Shown: positions 6,707 through 12,722 of the stretch, piece by piece | Layout of the letters: the number at the start of each line of letters is the position of its first letter | Numbering within the stretch: the first letter of the stretch is position 1 | Virus record (IMG/VR): IMGVR_UViG_3300045243_000040 | Span: 1-42,825 of that record | From: a virus | DNA: 42,825 bases | Strand: one strand, 5' to 3' | Notes under the pieces: model-generated | Told to the model about the DNA's origin: nothing | Databases searched by the model: none | The model's input: the letters and a program-made list of their open reading frames with translations, nothing else | Position numbers and translations under genes: made by a program

Positions 6707-7091
6707 CGCCACCACCTGCGTAGTCGAGAAGGCTCCGACTGCCGAGTGGGTTGCGTGGCGTCTCACCGAGGTTGCCGAACTTCTCGTTCGCCTCGGTCTG
6801 CCGCTGCACCTGAAAATCGACCGGCAATCCCGTCCGTGCGCGGAGGTACGTCGAGCCGAGCCGGGAGAGCAGCGCCCACAGCCCCTTGCGCTCCGCGAAC
6901 AGCACGTCGTACTCATCGTCGGCCAGGATCAGGCGCACGTCCACGTCGCGGAAGTCCGGGCGGCTGCTCGCGGAACCGACGAAGTACGGGTGCGAGCCTA
7001 ACGCCGAGAGGAACGGTTTGCACGCTTCGTCCAACTCGTGCAGTTCGAGCGCCGAGAGGTAGCAGCCCTTCGCGGCAGAAGGCTCAGGCAT
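6696..7091 (-). CDS. Nucleotidyltransferase-fold protein
   Basis: The 131-aa protein has the Pol-beta-type signature: V-G-S-A-S-S-R-P-D-F-R-D-V-D-V (G-S followed by D-x-D) and a third acidic position in L-P-V-D-F-Q-V-Q. It lacks the extra domains of CCA-adding enzymes and resembles minimal nucleotidyltransferases. ATG 7091 has GGAGA upstream and puts the shared element at residues 5-7 (P-S-A-A-K). ATG 7136, overlapping the previous stop, is an alternative. Its substrate is unknown. Confidence 0.7.
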   Translation of the reverse strand: MPEPSAAKGCYLSALELHELDEACKPFLSALGSHPYFVGSASSRPDFRDVDVRLILADDEYDVLFAERKGLWALLSRLGSTYLRARTGLPVDFQVQRQTEANEKFGNLGETPRNPLGSRSLLDYAGGGDAA

Positions 7092-7128
7092 CGAGTTCTC
7101 CGAGCGCGTAGGGGACCCCTCCAGACCT

Positions 7129-7320
7129 TCACGCATCGAGTGCGCCTTTCGTGTGCGCCTGTTCTAGATTCAGGCGCTCAGCTTCAAGCACGTCGATCTC
7201 AGCGTGCAGCTTCCGTTCTAGCTCGCGGTCACGACGGTGCCATGAGATCGACCACCACCACAACGTCAGTCGGACGTGCGTGCCGAAGCCGCGAGAGACG
7301 ACGAGCGAGATTGCTCGGGT
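7129..7320 (-). pseudogene. IS-interrupted gene, 3' part
   Basis: This segment encodes the C-terminal 62 residues of a protein split by the IS element. It includes L-T-L-W-W-W-S-I-S-W and a charged coiled-coil-like helix (R-E-L-E-R-K-L-H-A-E-I-D-V-L-E-A-E-R). Joined to 9566-9487 with one target copy, it gives an uninterrupted 87-aa protein. The open frame seen here starts within the IS left end and is not native. Confidence 0.8.
7313..7320. repeat. Target-site duplication, left copy
   Basis: GCTCGGGT directly precedes the IS left end and is repeated at 9487-9494. Eight bases is the usual duplication length for the IS1595 family. Keeping a single copy restores the frame of the interrupted gene. 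Confidence 0.85.
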
Positions 7321-7356
7321 GCGGGATTGTTTACTTGACACAGGGCGGATTCCCCT

Positions 7357-7506
7357 CTATCCTTTACGGGTAGATGGATTGCGCGGCTTCTTTTTCTCAG
7401 CTTCCTTTGCCTCTTTCTTCGCTTGATCGCGTACGGGCTTCGGGAACAGCTTCCGAAGCGCCTCTTGCGTGGTCAGGTCTGACGCCTTCTTCCGAGGTCT
7501 AGCCAT
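7357..7506 (-). CDS. Small basic protein divergent from transposase
   Basis: A 49-aa, Lys/Arg-rich helical protein (M-A-R-P-R-K-K-A-S-D-L-T-T-Q-E-A-L-R-K-L-F-P-K...). Its ATG occupies 7506-7504, so it shares the CATG palindrome with the transposase start on the other strand. No strong ribosome binding site is seen. It belongs to the element rather than the phage and could regulate or assist transposition; function unknown. Confidence 0.6.
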   Translation of the reverse strand: MARPRKKASDLTTQEALRKLFPKPVRDQAKKEAKEAEKKKPRNPSTRKG

Positions 7507-8422
7507 GAGCGAGTTCAACCTTCCCGAGTTGATCGAGCAGTTCGGCTCCGAGGACAAATGCCACGCCTACCTTGAAGAGCTTCGCTGGCCGGAAGGCGTC
7601 AAGTGTCCGCGCTGCGACTCGGACAAAATCTCGAGGATTGCGAAGCGCCGGCAGTTCGACTGTGACGCCTGCAGGTATCAGTTCAGCGTCCGTGTCGGCA
7701 CCCTCTTCCATGACTCCAAGCTCCCGCTGTGGAAGTGGTTCCTGGCCGTCTACATGATGGGCGAGTCCAAGAAGGGCGTCAGCGCTAACCAGCTCAAGCG
7801 GATGCTCGGCGTCAGTTACAAGACCGCCTGGTATCTCTGCCACCGCATCCGGGCCGCGATGCACGACGAGTCCGCGCCGCTCCTGCGCGGGATCGTGGAA
7901 GCCGACGAGACCTACATCGGCGGCAAGCTGCGCCCTGGCACCTACGGGAACCCGCGTGAGGCCAAGCAACATCGCCTCGACAACAAGACGGTCGTTCTCG
8001 GCGCGGTCGAGCGCGGAGGCAAGGTCAGGCTTCGCATGGCTCCCGACGCTTCCAGCGAGTCGATCAAGGGCTTCCTGGCGGACGTGGTGGCCGACGATGC
8101 GGAAGCGATCTACACCGACGCGCACCGCTCCTATCGCGGCATCGAGGACAAGAACACCCGCCATGAGTGGGTCGACCACTCGAAGGACGAGTGGGTGCAT
8201 GGGAAGGTTCACACGAACACGGTGGAGAGTGTGTGGAGTCTCTTCGACCGCAGCGTGATCGGCGCGTACCACAAGCTCAGCACCAAGCACCTGTCCGCGT
8301 ATTTGGACGAAGCCGCGTTCCGCTGGAACAACCGCGAGAACCCCTTCTGGTTCCGCGACATGATCCTTCGTCTGGTCGAAGGCGACACCATGACCTTCGC
8401 GGAGCTGACCGCCTCCAAGTAG
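7505..8422 (+). CDS. IS1595-family transposase (ISXO2-like DDE)
   Basis: The 305-aa protein has an N-terminal zinc ribbon (C34-P-R-C37 and C53-D-A-C56) and a helix-turn-helix region around 90-115. The ISXO2-like catalytic domain follows: V-E-A-D134-E-T-Y-I-G-G, I-Y-T-D205-A-H-R-S-Y and H-T-N-T-V-E241-S-V-W. The last part (H-L-S-A-Y-L-D-E-A-A-F-R-W-N-N-R) is typical of the family. It is intact, so the element may be active. ATG 7505 follows CGAGG and is preferred to the upstream start at 7469. Confidence 0.93.
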   Translation: MSEFNLPELIEQFGSEDKCHAYLEELRWPEGVKCPRCDSDKISRIAKRRQFDCDACRYQFSVRVGTLFHDSKLPLWKWFLAVYMMGESKKGVSANQLKRMLGVSYKTAWYLCHRIRAAMHDESAPLLRGIVEADETYIGGKLRPGTYGNPREAKQHRLDNKTVVLGAVERGGKVRLRMAPDASSESIKGFLADVVADDAEAIYTDAHRSYRGIEDKNTRHEWVDHSKDEWVHGKVHTNTVESVWSLFDRSVIGAYHKLSTKHLSAYLDEAAFRWNNRENPFWFRDMILRLVEGDTMTFAELTASK

Positions 8423-8425
8423 CGC

Positions 8426-8447
8426 GACGGCCTCCGCGGAGGCCGTC
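8426..8447 (+). terminator. Perfect palindrome after the transposase gene
   Basis: GACGGCCTCCG is followed immediately by its reverse complement, four bases past the transposase stop. This forms an 11-bp stem with no T-run. It may act as a terminator or transcript-protecting hairpin for the transposase. Confidence 0.6.
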
Positions 8448-8465
8448 AGCCGAGGGCCGGAGGCC

Positions 8466-8520
8466 CCGTAGCTCAGAGCGCTGTCGTAAGCCCGCACAGT
8501 GTAGGTCCGCAGCTCGGACG
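8466..8520 (+). other. Degenerate tRNA-like fragment
   Basis: This stretch shares CCCCGTAGCTCA, the GCGCTGTCGTAAGC anticodon-arm region and GTAGGTCC with the tRNA-like gene at 8594-8666. The D loop is shortened and an insertion follows the anticodon arm. It looks like a decayed second copy. Nothing else coding was seen between 8448 and 8593. Confidence 0.5.
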
Positions 8521-8593
8521 TTGCAAGTATAGGTCCCTGAAATGGCTTGAATAGGACCTTCTTGCCGTCCGATACGCGTTCTACGTTGGTGCA

Positions 8594-8666
8594 GCCCCCG
8601 TAGCTCAGGTGGATAGAGCAACGCTGTCGTAAGCGTAGGTCCCGGGTTCGAGTCCCGGCGGGGGCC
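8594..8666 (+). tRNA. tRNA-like gene with irregular anticodon loop
   Basis: Acceptor arms GCCCCCG (8594-8600) and CGGGGGC (8659-8665) pair perfectly. The D stem is GCTC/GAGC. The T arm is CCGGG-TTCGAGT-CCCGG (8642-8658). The anticodon arm ACGCT-GTCGTA-AGCGT gives a six-base loop, or eight bases with a four-bp stem, instead of seven. The amino acid therefore cannot be assigned safely; UCG (Arg), CGU (Thr) or GUC (Asp) are all readable. CCA is not encoded. It lies inside the IS, between the transposase and the passenger gene. Confidence 0.7.
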
Positions 8667-8700
8667 CGCCACTTCTCCAATTGCCGCACCTTGTGGGAAA

Positions 8701-9408
8701 TCACGAGGGTTCCTTCTTCGCGTCGACCTGAGACGCAATGGTCTCGTCTGCGGCGCGGATGGTCTCTAGCGTCTCGTCCAACTTCACTATGTCTGCATCG
8801 GAAAGTTCGAAGGCGGGCGTTTTCGTGAATACAGCCATTGGATTGGCCTCTCTGTGGGCCACCCGCCTGCCCTCTATCCGGTGGTTCATCCGGTTGCAAC
8901 ACTGATAAGCCAATCTGACCGTGTCTCTCGCGTTGGCGGGAAGTGCTGGATCGGCAAGGGCCGCGAAATGGTCTGAATGCTGCTGGGCGGGCAAGGCGTC
9001 GTGAGACCTCCACCATGCGCCGCGCTCCTTCGCTTCTTCAATAACCGCAGCGGCTGAGCGAAGCTCGCCCTGCATCGCCAGAAGACCAATTCGCAGCGTC
9101 GCTGGCGCTCCTGTAGAAGCCTCGATCCGATCAATCCTTTGGTCAAGGCTCGCAAGCTCTTCTCGAATCAACGCAAACGGCGATGAGACCCACAGCGAAA
9201 GAAGAATGAGGACCAGCGCCACGAGCAGTCCTATCGCTGCCCAGACCACTGTCCAAAACACAGCGCCCTTTTCGCCATGCCCCCACGAGAAAATGATTCC
9301 TCCCGCCAGGCCACCAAGACCGCACAGCGCGAGCAAAATCCAAGCGCGCCAATCGCTCGTGACGGTCCGCCAAAACGTGCTTCTGGCCCGGTCGCGTGGT
9401 TTTTGCAT
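8701..9408 (-). CDS. IS passenger: two-span membrane protein
   Basis: The 235-aa protein has two hydrophobic segments (about 22-41 and 50-74) and then a long soluble helical tail (L-I-R-E-E-L-A-S-L-D-Q-R-I-D-R-I-E-A). It lies wholly inside the IS and runs opposite to the transposase. It lacks the start-proximal element of the surrounding phage genes, which supports a foreign origin. No family was recognised; a host-derived cargo gene is the simplest reading. Confidence 0.7.
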   Translation of the reverse strand: MQKPRDRARSTFWRTVTSDWRAWILLALCGLGGLAGGIIFSWGHGEKGAVFWTVVWAAIGLLVALVLILLSLWVSSPFALIREELASLDQRIDRIEASTGAPATLRIGLLAMQGELRSAAAVIEEAKERGAWWRSHDALPAQQHSDHFAALADPALPANARDTVRLAYQCCNRMNHRIEGRRVAHREANPMAVFTKTPAFELSDADIVKLDETLETIRAADETIASQVDAKKEPS

Positions 9409-9486
9409 TGATCAGATTCGATAAAGTCCGGGGCGGATGGTTCGGCGCATAAGCTAGCACCAGCCTTGCGTGAAGTAAACAATCCC

Positions 9487-9494
9487 GCTCGGGT
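9487..9494. repeat. Target-site duplication, right copy
   Basis: The second copy of GCTCGGGT adjoins the right end of the IS. Together with 7313-7320 it marks a simple transposition event without deletion of flanking DNA. Confidence 0.85.
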
Positions 9495-9566
9495 GTAGGT
9501 GTTGCGTTCACGCTGGACGCGGAACCCGCTGCGCCGACCCCACGCGGCAGGATGTTCGGCGCTCAC
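9487..9566 (-). pseudogene. IS-interrupted gene, 5' part
   Basis: GTG 9566 has GAGG upstream and overlaps the preceding stop as GTGA. It encodes the first 26 residues (M-S-A-E-H-P-A-A-W-G-R-R...), including a P-A-A version of the dispersed element, and then enters the IS. Read across the excised element into 7312-7129 it gives an 87-aa protein with no frameshift. The original function is unknown. Confidence 0.8.
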
Positions 9567-9925
9567 GACGGCCTCGCAGTCAGGTCAACGTGGTCGCTCG
9601 ACGTAGGAACGCGCAGCGGCTCAGCCCCGACCTCGCGGACATGGCGAGCCATCCACTCCACGAACTCCCTCGCCTTCGGCTCGTCCATGCTCACGGCGTC
9701 GATCACAACCTCGCGACCGAGGATCAGGTTGAGCGCGTTCCGCAGTCGCCAGCGCCAGCCCGAGCCGGGGAGCTTGTAGACCTCGATGAACCACTCGGCC
9801 GGATCGTCCTTGAAGGGCGCGTAGAAGCTCACGCCGAGGATCGAGCAGCCGCACTCGCAGCGGTACTCGCGCGTGACCTGGCGCGGCGGCGCAGTAGCGG
9901 CAGGCTGATCGTTACGCGGGTTCAT
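9563..9925 (-). CDS. Hypothetical protein with Cys cluster
   Basis: The 120-aa protein begins M-N-P-R-N-D-Q-P-A-A-T, with the dispersed element at residues 8-10. A Y-R-C-E-C-G-C cluster near residue 22 suggests metal binding. The middle is Trp-rich (G-S-G-W-R-W-R-L-R-N) and the C-terminus is helical. No family was recognised. It overlaps the neighbouring genes on both sides. Confidence 0.7.
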   Translation of the reverse strand: MNPRNDQPAATAPPRQVTREYRCECGCSILGVSFYAPFKDDPAEWFIEVYKLPGSGWRWRLRNALNLILGREVVIDAVSMDEPKAREFVEWMARHVREVGAEPLRVPTSSDHVDLTARPS

Positions 9926-10172
9926 ATGTCTCCCCGAAGATGTCCGGCTTCACCGGGTAGAACTCGCCCTGCACTCCACGGATGATCCAGTCGTTGTCGC
10001 TCACGCTCAATGGCCCTTCGAGGGTCATGCAGTAGACGCCCGCCTCGTCGTTGTAGGCGACGTTGCCGCCGCTCCACCACTCGATCAGCTTCAAGCTCTC
10101 GGCGTCGGTGAACTGCATCGCCTCGATCACGACGGGCTTCTTGCGGTAGCGCTGCGCGGCAGAATCGCTCAC
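9912..10172 (-). CDS. Conserved phage protein of the R-K-K-P-V-V-I-E-A type
   Basis: The 86-aa protein reads V-S-D-S-A-A-Q-R-Y-R-K-K-P-V-V-I-E-A-M-Q-F, then a D-W-I-I-R-G-V-Q-G-E-F-Y-P-V-K-P-D-I-F segment. This pattern is widespread in phage genomes without a known function. GTG 10172 has AAGGAG with five-base spacing, which decides it over the adjacent GTG 10175. Serine-Ala-Ala at 4-6 is the dispersed element. Confidence 0.8.
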   Translation of the reverse strand: MSDSAAQRYRKKPVVIEAMQFTDAESLKLIEWWSGGNVAYNDEAGVYCMTLEGPLSVSDNDWIIRGVQGEFYPVKPDIFGETYEPA

Positions 10173-10261
10173 CACGGCTCCTTCGTCAGCCCTAGCCTGA
10201 GGATGCCCACAAGGATGAGAACGACGGCTACCGCTGCGCCAAGCGCGAATCAGGATTTCAC
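10169..10261 (-). pseudogene. Membrane microprotein frame with in-frame TGA at codon 4
   Basis: GTG 10261 overlaps the upstream stop as GTGA, and the frame ends as TGA over the next start. Codon 4 is TGA. After it the frame encodes a clean membrane span (A-L-G-A-A-V-A-V-V-L-I-L-V-G-I-L-R-L-G-L). Without the TGA it would be a 30-aa membrane microprotein like those at 6074 and 11556. It is either a nonsense mutant, a readthrough case or a base error. Confidence 0.45.
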
Positions 10262-10401
10262 TCGGCACTGTCACACGCTCCGCACTTAGAGCAGCACCAT
10301 CCGTCTGCGTTATCCCACGTCACGAAGCGGTCGGCGTCAGCGCCGCAGTTGCCACAAGCCTCGAAGTCGGGCTGTGGCAGCGTGGTCACTGCGCTAGACA
10401 C
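10258..10401 (-). CDS. Zinc-ribbon microprotein
   Basis: A 47-aa protein from GTG 10401, with two cysteine pairs (C-G-N-C and C-C-S-K-C-G-A-C). The N-terminus V-S-S-A-V-T-T is a variant of the S-A-A-T-T element. It overlaps the genes on both sides. Short zinc ribbons of this kind usually bind nucleic acids or proteins; the specific role is unknown. Confidence 0.7.
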   Translation of the reverse strand: MSSAVTTLPQPDFEACGNCGADADRFVTWDNADGWCCSKCGACDSAE

Positions 10402-10540
10402 GCGTGACGCCTCCCCACGCCGTCGTCCCGTTGGTTCCGAAGTTCATGTGTGCGCCCTTGTGTCCGGCAAGTAGCTCACATTTGAGCTTGCCGTCAAGCG
10501 TCCTCACTTCACACTTCGCGGCAGACCGATCAGCTTCCAC
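10394..10540 (-). CDS. Small protein with D-R-S-A-A-K element
   Basis: The 48-aa product (V-E-A-D-R-S-A-A-K-C-E-V-R-T-L-D-G-K-L-K...) starts at GTG 10540 behind GAGGAG. It overlaps the next gene by eight bases. The C-terminal half is Gly/Thr-rich (H-M-N-F-G-T-N-G-T-T-A-W-G-G). Two cysteines and two histidines could bind metal. Unrecognised. Confidence 0.65.
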   Translation of the reverse strand: MEADRSAAKCEVRTLDGKLKCELLAGHKGAHMNFGTNGTTAWGGVTRV

Positions 10541-10724
10541 GGCTCTCCTCGGCGTAGGCGTTCACGGCAGCGACGATCAGGTCGGCTACAGCATCAGAGC
10601 GCACTCTGGTTACCACCGTCTTGTCGTCAGCAGCACGAATGAACACAGGCGATCCGTGAATCTCAGGCATGACGTACCACGGTGTCGGCGGCGCTGCGCC
10701 GAGCAGCTGCGCGGCAGAAGTCAT
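10530..10724 (-). CDS. Hypothetical protein, 64 aa, with S-A-A element
   Basis: ATG 10724 overlaps the Dam-type methyltransferase stop as ATGA. The N-terminus is M-T-S-A-A-Q-L-L-G. The rest is a compact mixed sequence (I-H-G-S-P-V-F-I-R-A-A-D-D-K-T-V-V-T-R-V). An upstream in-frame ATG at 10745 is possible but would lie in the methyltransferase gene. Unrecognised. Confidence 0.65.
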   Translation of the reverse strand: MTSAAQLLGAAPPTPWYVMPEIHGSPVFIRAADDKTVVTRVRSDAVADLIVAAVNAYAEESRGS

Positions 10725-11200
10725 GCGGCCACCCCCGTCGCCCATCTATCGAAGACCAGCAACACGCAATCGACGGGTGAGTTGTGGCCCTTCTGACCCT
10801 CCGGGCCGCTCCCGAATGACGGGCGGCCAAGGAAGTAGCGGACGGTCGCTCCGAGGTCGAGTGCTCGGTGAAACCAACGCGCGTTCGTCCTGGCAGGCAC
10901 AAGCAGCACCGCGAGATCCGCCAGCGCTGCCTGCTCTATGAACGGGGGAATGTTCGACCATGGCGGGTTACAGAACACGCGCTCGCCTTCCCAACACAGC
11001 GGCTGCTTGGCTGTCGAAGCGTGCGGTAGTAGTCCGTTACCCGGCTCGCTCGCGCCGTCGAGGGTGAAGTTGTATTCGTCGTGGAGCGGGCCGAAGATGG
11101 AGTCCGGTGTTGTCCAGTTCTGCTTGCGTCCGCGCCCATACCAGAAGACGTAGCGGTCACGCGGCTCGGTAGTAGCGGCAGTCCGATCAGGTGAGTCCAC
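10721..11200 (-). CDS. Phage N6-adenine DNA methyltransferase (Dam-type)
   Basis: The 159-aa protein matches the phage DNA N-6-adenine methyltransferase family. It has a W-T-T-P-D-S-I-F-G-P-L-H-D-E-Y-N-F-T-L-D start, the N-P-P-W catalytic motif (78-81), an A-V-L-L-V-P-A-R-T-N-A-R-W-F-H segment and a terminal G-H-N-S-P-V-D-C-V-L-L-V-F. These enzymes often protect phage DNA from restriction. The element D-R-T-A-A-T-T sits at residues 5-11, ahead of the catalytic part, so it looks added to an ordinary enzyme. Confidence 0.88.
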   Translation of the reverse strand: MDSPDRTAATTEPRDRYVFWYGRGRKQNWTTPDSIFGPLHDEYNFTLDGASEPGNGLLPHASTAKQPLCWEGERVFCNPPWSNIPPFIEQAALADLAVLLVPARTNARWFHRALDLGATVRYFLGRPSFGSGPEGQKGHNSPVDCVLLVFDRWATGVAA

Positions 11201-11405
11201 GGAGCGCCTCCTCGACCGTGTGGCAGCCGTTCGCCGGAAGCAGGAGGTCGATCACGTCGCGGAGGCTCAGGTATTCCTCGGCGAGCGCGTACAGGCGCGG
11301 GTCGCCGTAGGTGTCGATCTCGTCGATGATCCGCTTCGCCGTCTCGACCGGCGGCTCGGTCGTTGCGGCAAATGACCTTTCAAAGTCCTTTGAATGTCCT
11401 TTCAC
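11187..11405 (-). CDS. Small helical protein with F-A-A-T-T element
   Basis: The 72-aa protein starts at GTG 11405, overlapping the upstream stop as GTGA. Its N-terminus (V-K-G-H-S-K-D-F-E-R-S-F-A-A-T-T-E-P) has a TTTGCCGCA variant of the element. The remainder is acidic and helical (R-I-I-D-E-I-D-T-Y-G-D-P-R-L-Y-A-L-A-E-E-Y). Unrecognised. Confidence 0.65.
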   Translation of the reverse strand: MKGHSKDFERSFAATTEPPVETAKRIIDEIDTYGDPRLYALAEEYLSLRDVIDLLLPANGCHTVEEALRGLT

Positions 11406-11566
11406 TTCGGCTCTTTCGCCACGACAGGCTCGTCGTAGCCGTCGTCGTCACCGACGCCATACGTCCAGAGCGCGAAGCCGGGAGGCATGACCCACGCCGC
11501 GAGAGCAGCCCGCCAGAGAGCGAACCGTGAGAGCGTTGTCGCGGCAGAGCGTGCTTCACCAGGCAT
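11402..11566 (-). CDS. Small protein with A-R-S-A-A-T-T element
   Basis: A 54-aa product from ATG 11566, with GAGGTG upstream. It has the element at residues 6-11 and then a hydrophobic, Trp-containing middle (F-A-L-W-R-A-A-L-A-A-W-V-M-P-P-G-F-A-L-W). The tail is acidic (D-D-D-G-Y-D-E). It could be membrane-associated. Unrecognised. Confidence 0.6.
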   Translation of the reverse strand: MPGEARSAATTLSRFALWRAALAAWVMPPGFALWTYGVGDDDGYDEPVVAKEPK

Positions 11567-11636
11567 AGAGCACCTCGATCAACACGAGCGCCGAGCCGAG
11601 CACGGCAACGATCAACAGAAGGCCATCAGCGGCCAC
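11556..11636 (-). CDS. Single-span membrane microprotein
   Basis: A 26-aa protein, almost all membrane span (L-L-L-I-V-A-V-L-G-S-A-L-V-L-I-E-V-L). GTG 11636 overlaps the upstream stop by eleven bases, and the stop overlaps the next gene's start region. Codons 1-3 (GTG GCC GCT) resemble the element core. Function unknown. Confidence 0.55.
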   Translation of the reverse strand: MAADGLLLIVAVLGSALVLIEVLYAW

Positions 11637-11829
11637 GGCGCACCAACTCTCGTTCGGTCATGCGCCCCGCGAAGTACGCGATAACGATTGAGGCATAGAC
11701 GAAGAACCGCTGCCAGAACAGGTCCCCTATGACCGCTCCTGTACCGGCTGCGAACAGCACTACGGCAGCCAGCGGCGGCCAAGCCGACCGCTCGAAGCGC
11801 GTCGCGGCACTAAACTCGTTCGGCTTCAC
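11626..11829 (-). CDS. Two-span membrane protein with S-A-A-T element
   Basis: The 67-aa protein starts at GTG 11829 behind GAGGAG. It reads V-K-P-N-E-F-S-A-A-T-R and then has two hydrophobic stretches (L-A-A-V-V-L-F-A-A-G-T-G-A-V-I and F-F-V-Y-A-S-I-V-I-A-Y-F) and a basic tail. No family was recognised. It is too short and too far from the lysin to call a holin. Confidence 0.65.
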   Translation of the reverse strand: MKPNEFSAATRFERSAWPPLAAVVLFAAGTGAVIGDLFWQRFFVYASIVIAYFAGRMTERELVRRGR

Positions 11830-12001
11830 GGCGACGCCTCTCCTCGAAGGTCAGGTGGTAATGGCAGTGGTCGTAGCCGCGGATTGGCCGGTTCTTGCAG
11901 TAGCGACGTGAAAGCACGACGCGAGGATGCCCGGGCCATTCGCGCTTGATGGCTGCTCCGCAGCGAGGCTGCGCGGCAGAGCGTGCGTCTGGAGCGCTCA
12001 T
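11810..12001 (-). CDS. Small Cys/His protein with A-R-S-A-A-Q element
   Basis: The 63-aa protein starts at ATG 12001. After the element (D-A-R-S-A-A-Q) it has Cys and His residues (Q-P-R-C-G, R-Y-C-K-N-R, Y-D-H-C-H-Y-H) spaced as in a small zinc site and a charged C-terminal helix (F-E-E-R-R-R-R-E-A-E-R). Unrecognised beyond a probable metal-binding fold. Confidence 0.65.
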   Translation of the reverse strand: MSAPDARSAAQPRCGAAIKREWPGHPRVVLSRRYCKNRPIRGYDHCHYHLTFEERRRREAERV

Positions 12002-12300
12002 ACCCGTACCGTCCGTTCGTCGATGACGTAGACCTTGCCCGCCGGAACGAGGCTCGATGTGCGCTTCTTGTGGTCAGCGAGTGGTTCGCCGCAGGCGTGA
12101 CAGTGGTAGAACGGCTGACCTTCGGGAAGCACCGTCCTCGACACGCAGAAGATGTGGCAGGTCGCGGCAGAACGGTCGGCTAGCTGGTTGAGCGACTTCC
12201 ACATGCCGTCGTTCGGGCAGCCCTCATGGAAGGTGGCCGTGGGCCACACGGCGATGTCCATGCGCTCCCCGCAGCCGGAGCAGTAGTGCGTGTCAGCCAT
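11998..12300 (-). CDS. Zinc-ribbon protein with internal D-R-S-A-A-T element
   Basis: ATG 12300 gives 100 aa and starts M-A-D-T-H-Y-C-S-G-C-G-E-R. A second Cys/His set follows (C-H-I-F-C and C-H-A-C-G). In-frame ATG 12204 would give 68 aa and place the element at residues 11-13, as in the neighbouring genes. The longer form fills the space to the upstream gene and overlaps its stop. It may be a fusion of an extra ribbon to an element-bearing gene. Confidence 0.65.
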   Translation of the reverse strand: MADTHYCSGCGERMDIAVWPTATFHEGCPNDGMWKSLNQLADRSAATCHIFCVSRTVLPEGQPFYHCHACGEPLADHKKRTSSLVPAGKVYVIDERTVRV

Positions 12301-12547
12301 GCCGCACCCGCTTCTTCGGCAGGCGAACCTCGTGGGTCGCGCCATCGGCGCACTCGCGCCCGTGCCCGACGAGCCATGCTTCGCATCGGCGCGGCTTGTA
12401 GCCGGGCGGCACGGTCTCGTCCTCGAACATGCACTGGTGGTAGTGGGCGTCTTGGTCGCCGTAGGGGCCAAAGTGCCCGTAGAACAGCGACCACTCGTGC
12501 TCGTGGTCATCCCACGACGGAGTAGCGGCAGTCCGATCCTCAGCCAC
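12293..12547 (-). CDS. Hypothetical protein with D-R-T-A-A-T element
   Basis: The 84-aa protein begins V-A-E-D-R-T-A-A-T-P-S-W-D-D-H-E-H-E-W-S-L-F and has several His and Cys residues (H-Y-H-Q-C, R-R-C-E-A-W, G-R-E-C). GTG 12547 overlaps the upstream stop by eight bases. A metal-binding role is plausible, but no family was recognised. Confidence 0.65.
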   Translation of the reverse strand: MAEDRTAATPSWDDHEHEWSLFYGHFGPYGDQDAHYHQCMFEDETVPPGYKPRRCEAWLVGHGRECADGATHEVRLPKKRVRHG

Positions 12548-12722
12548 GCGGGCCTCTGATCTGCATGGCCGAGACGATCCAGACACGGCCGCACTCGCAC
12601 AGTTTGGCTGCGCCCTCGATGGTCGCTATCGCCTTCCCGCAGACGCAGACGATCCCGACCGAAGCGAGCGGTGGCCGGTCGTCTAGGCGCACGGTCGTAG
12701 CGGCACTCGAGTTAGCGCACAT
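12540..12722 (-). CDS. Zinc-ribbon protein with S-S-A-A-T-T element
   Basis: A 60-aa product from ATG 12722, with AAGGAG upstream. After M-C-A-N-S-S-A-A-T-T the body is a classical small ribbon (C-V-C-G-K...L-C-E-C-G-R-V-W). The longer open frame to 12824 is a shadow of the next gene. Confidence 0.7.
   Translation of the reverse strand: MCANSSAATTVRLDDRPPLASVGIVCVCGKAIATIEGAAKLCECGRVWIVSAMQIRGPRG

Larger units (their letters stand above)
7321..9486 (+). mobile_element. IS1595-family insertion element with passenger genes
   Basis: About 2.17 kb bounded by inverted repeats. GCGGGATTGTTTACTT (7321-7336) is answered by its complement at 9473-9488, and the match extends inward imperfectly to roughly 26 bases. 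Flanks carry GCTCGGGT on both sides. The element holds a transposase on the plus strand, a divergent 49-aa basic protein, a tRNA-like sequence and a minus-strand membrane protein. Some IS1595-family members are known to carry passenger genes. Two bases (GC) at the ends can be assigned to the element or the target. Confidence 0.85.

Noticed and set aside
7499-9016. Long minus-strand open frame (505 codons) opposite the transposase
   Set aside because: It is an antisense shadow of the transposase and tRNA-like region, low in hydrophobic core and without a start signal.
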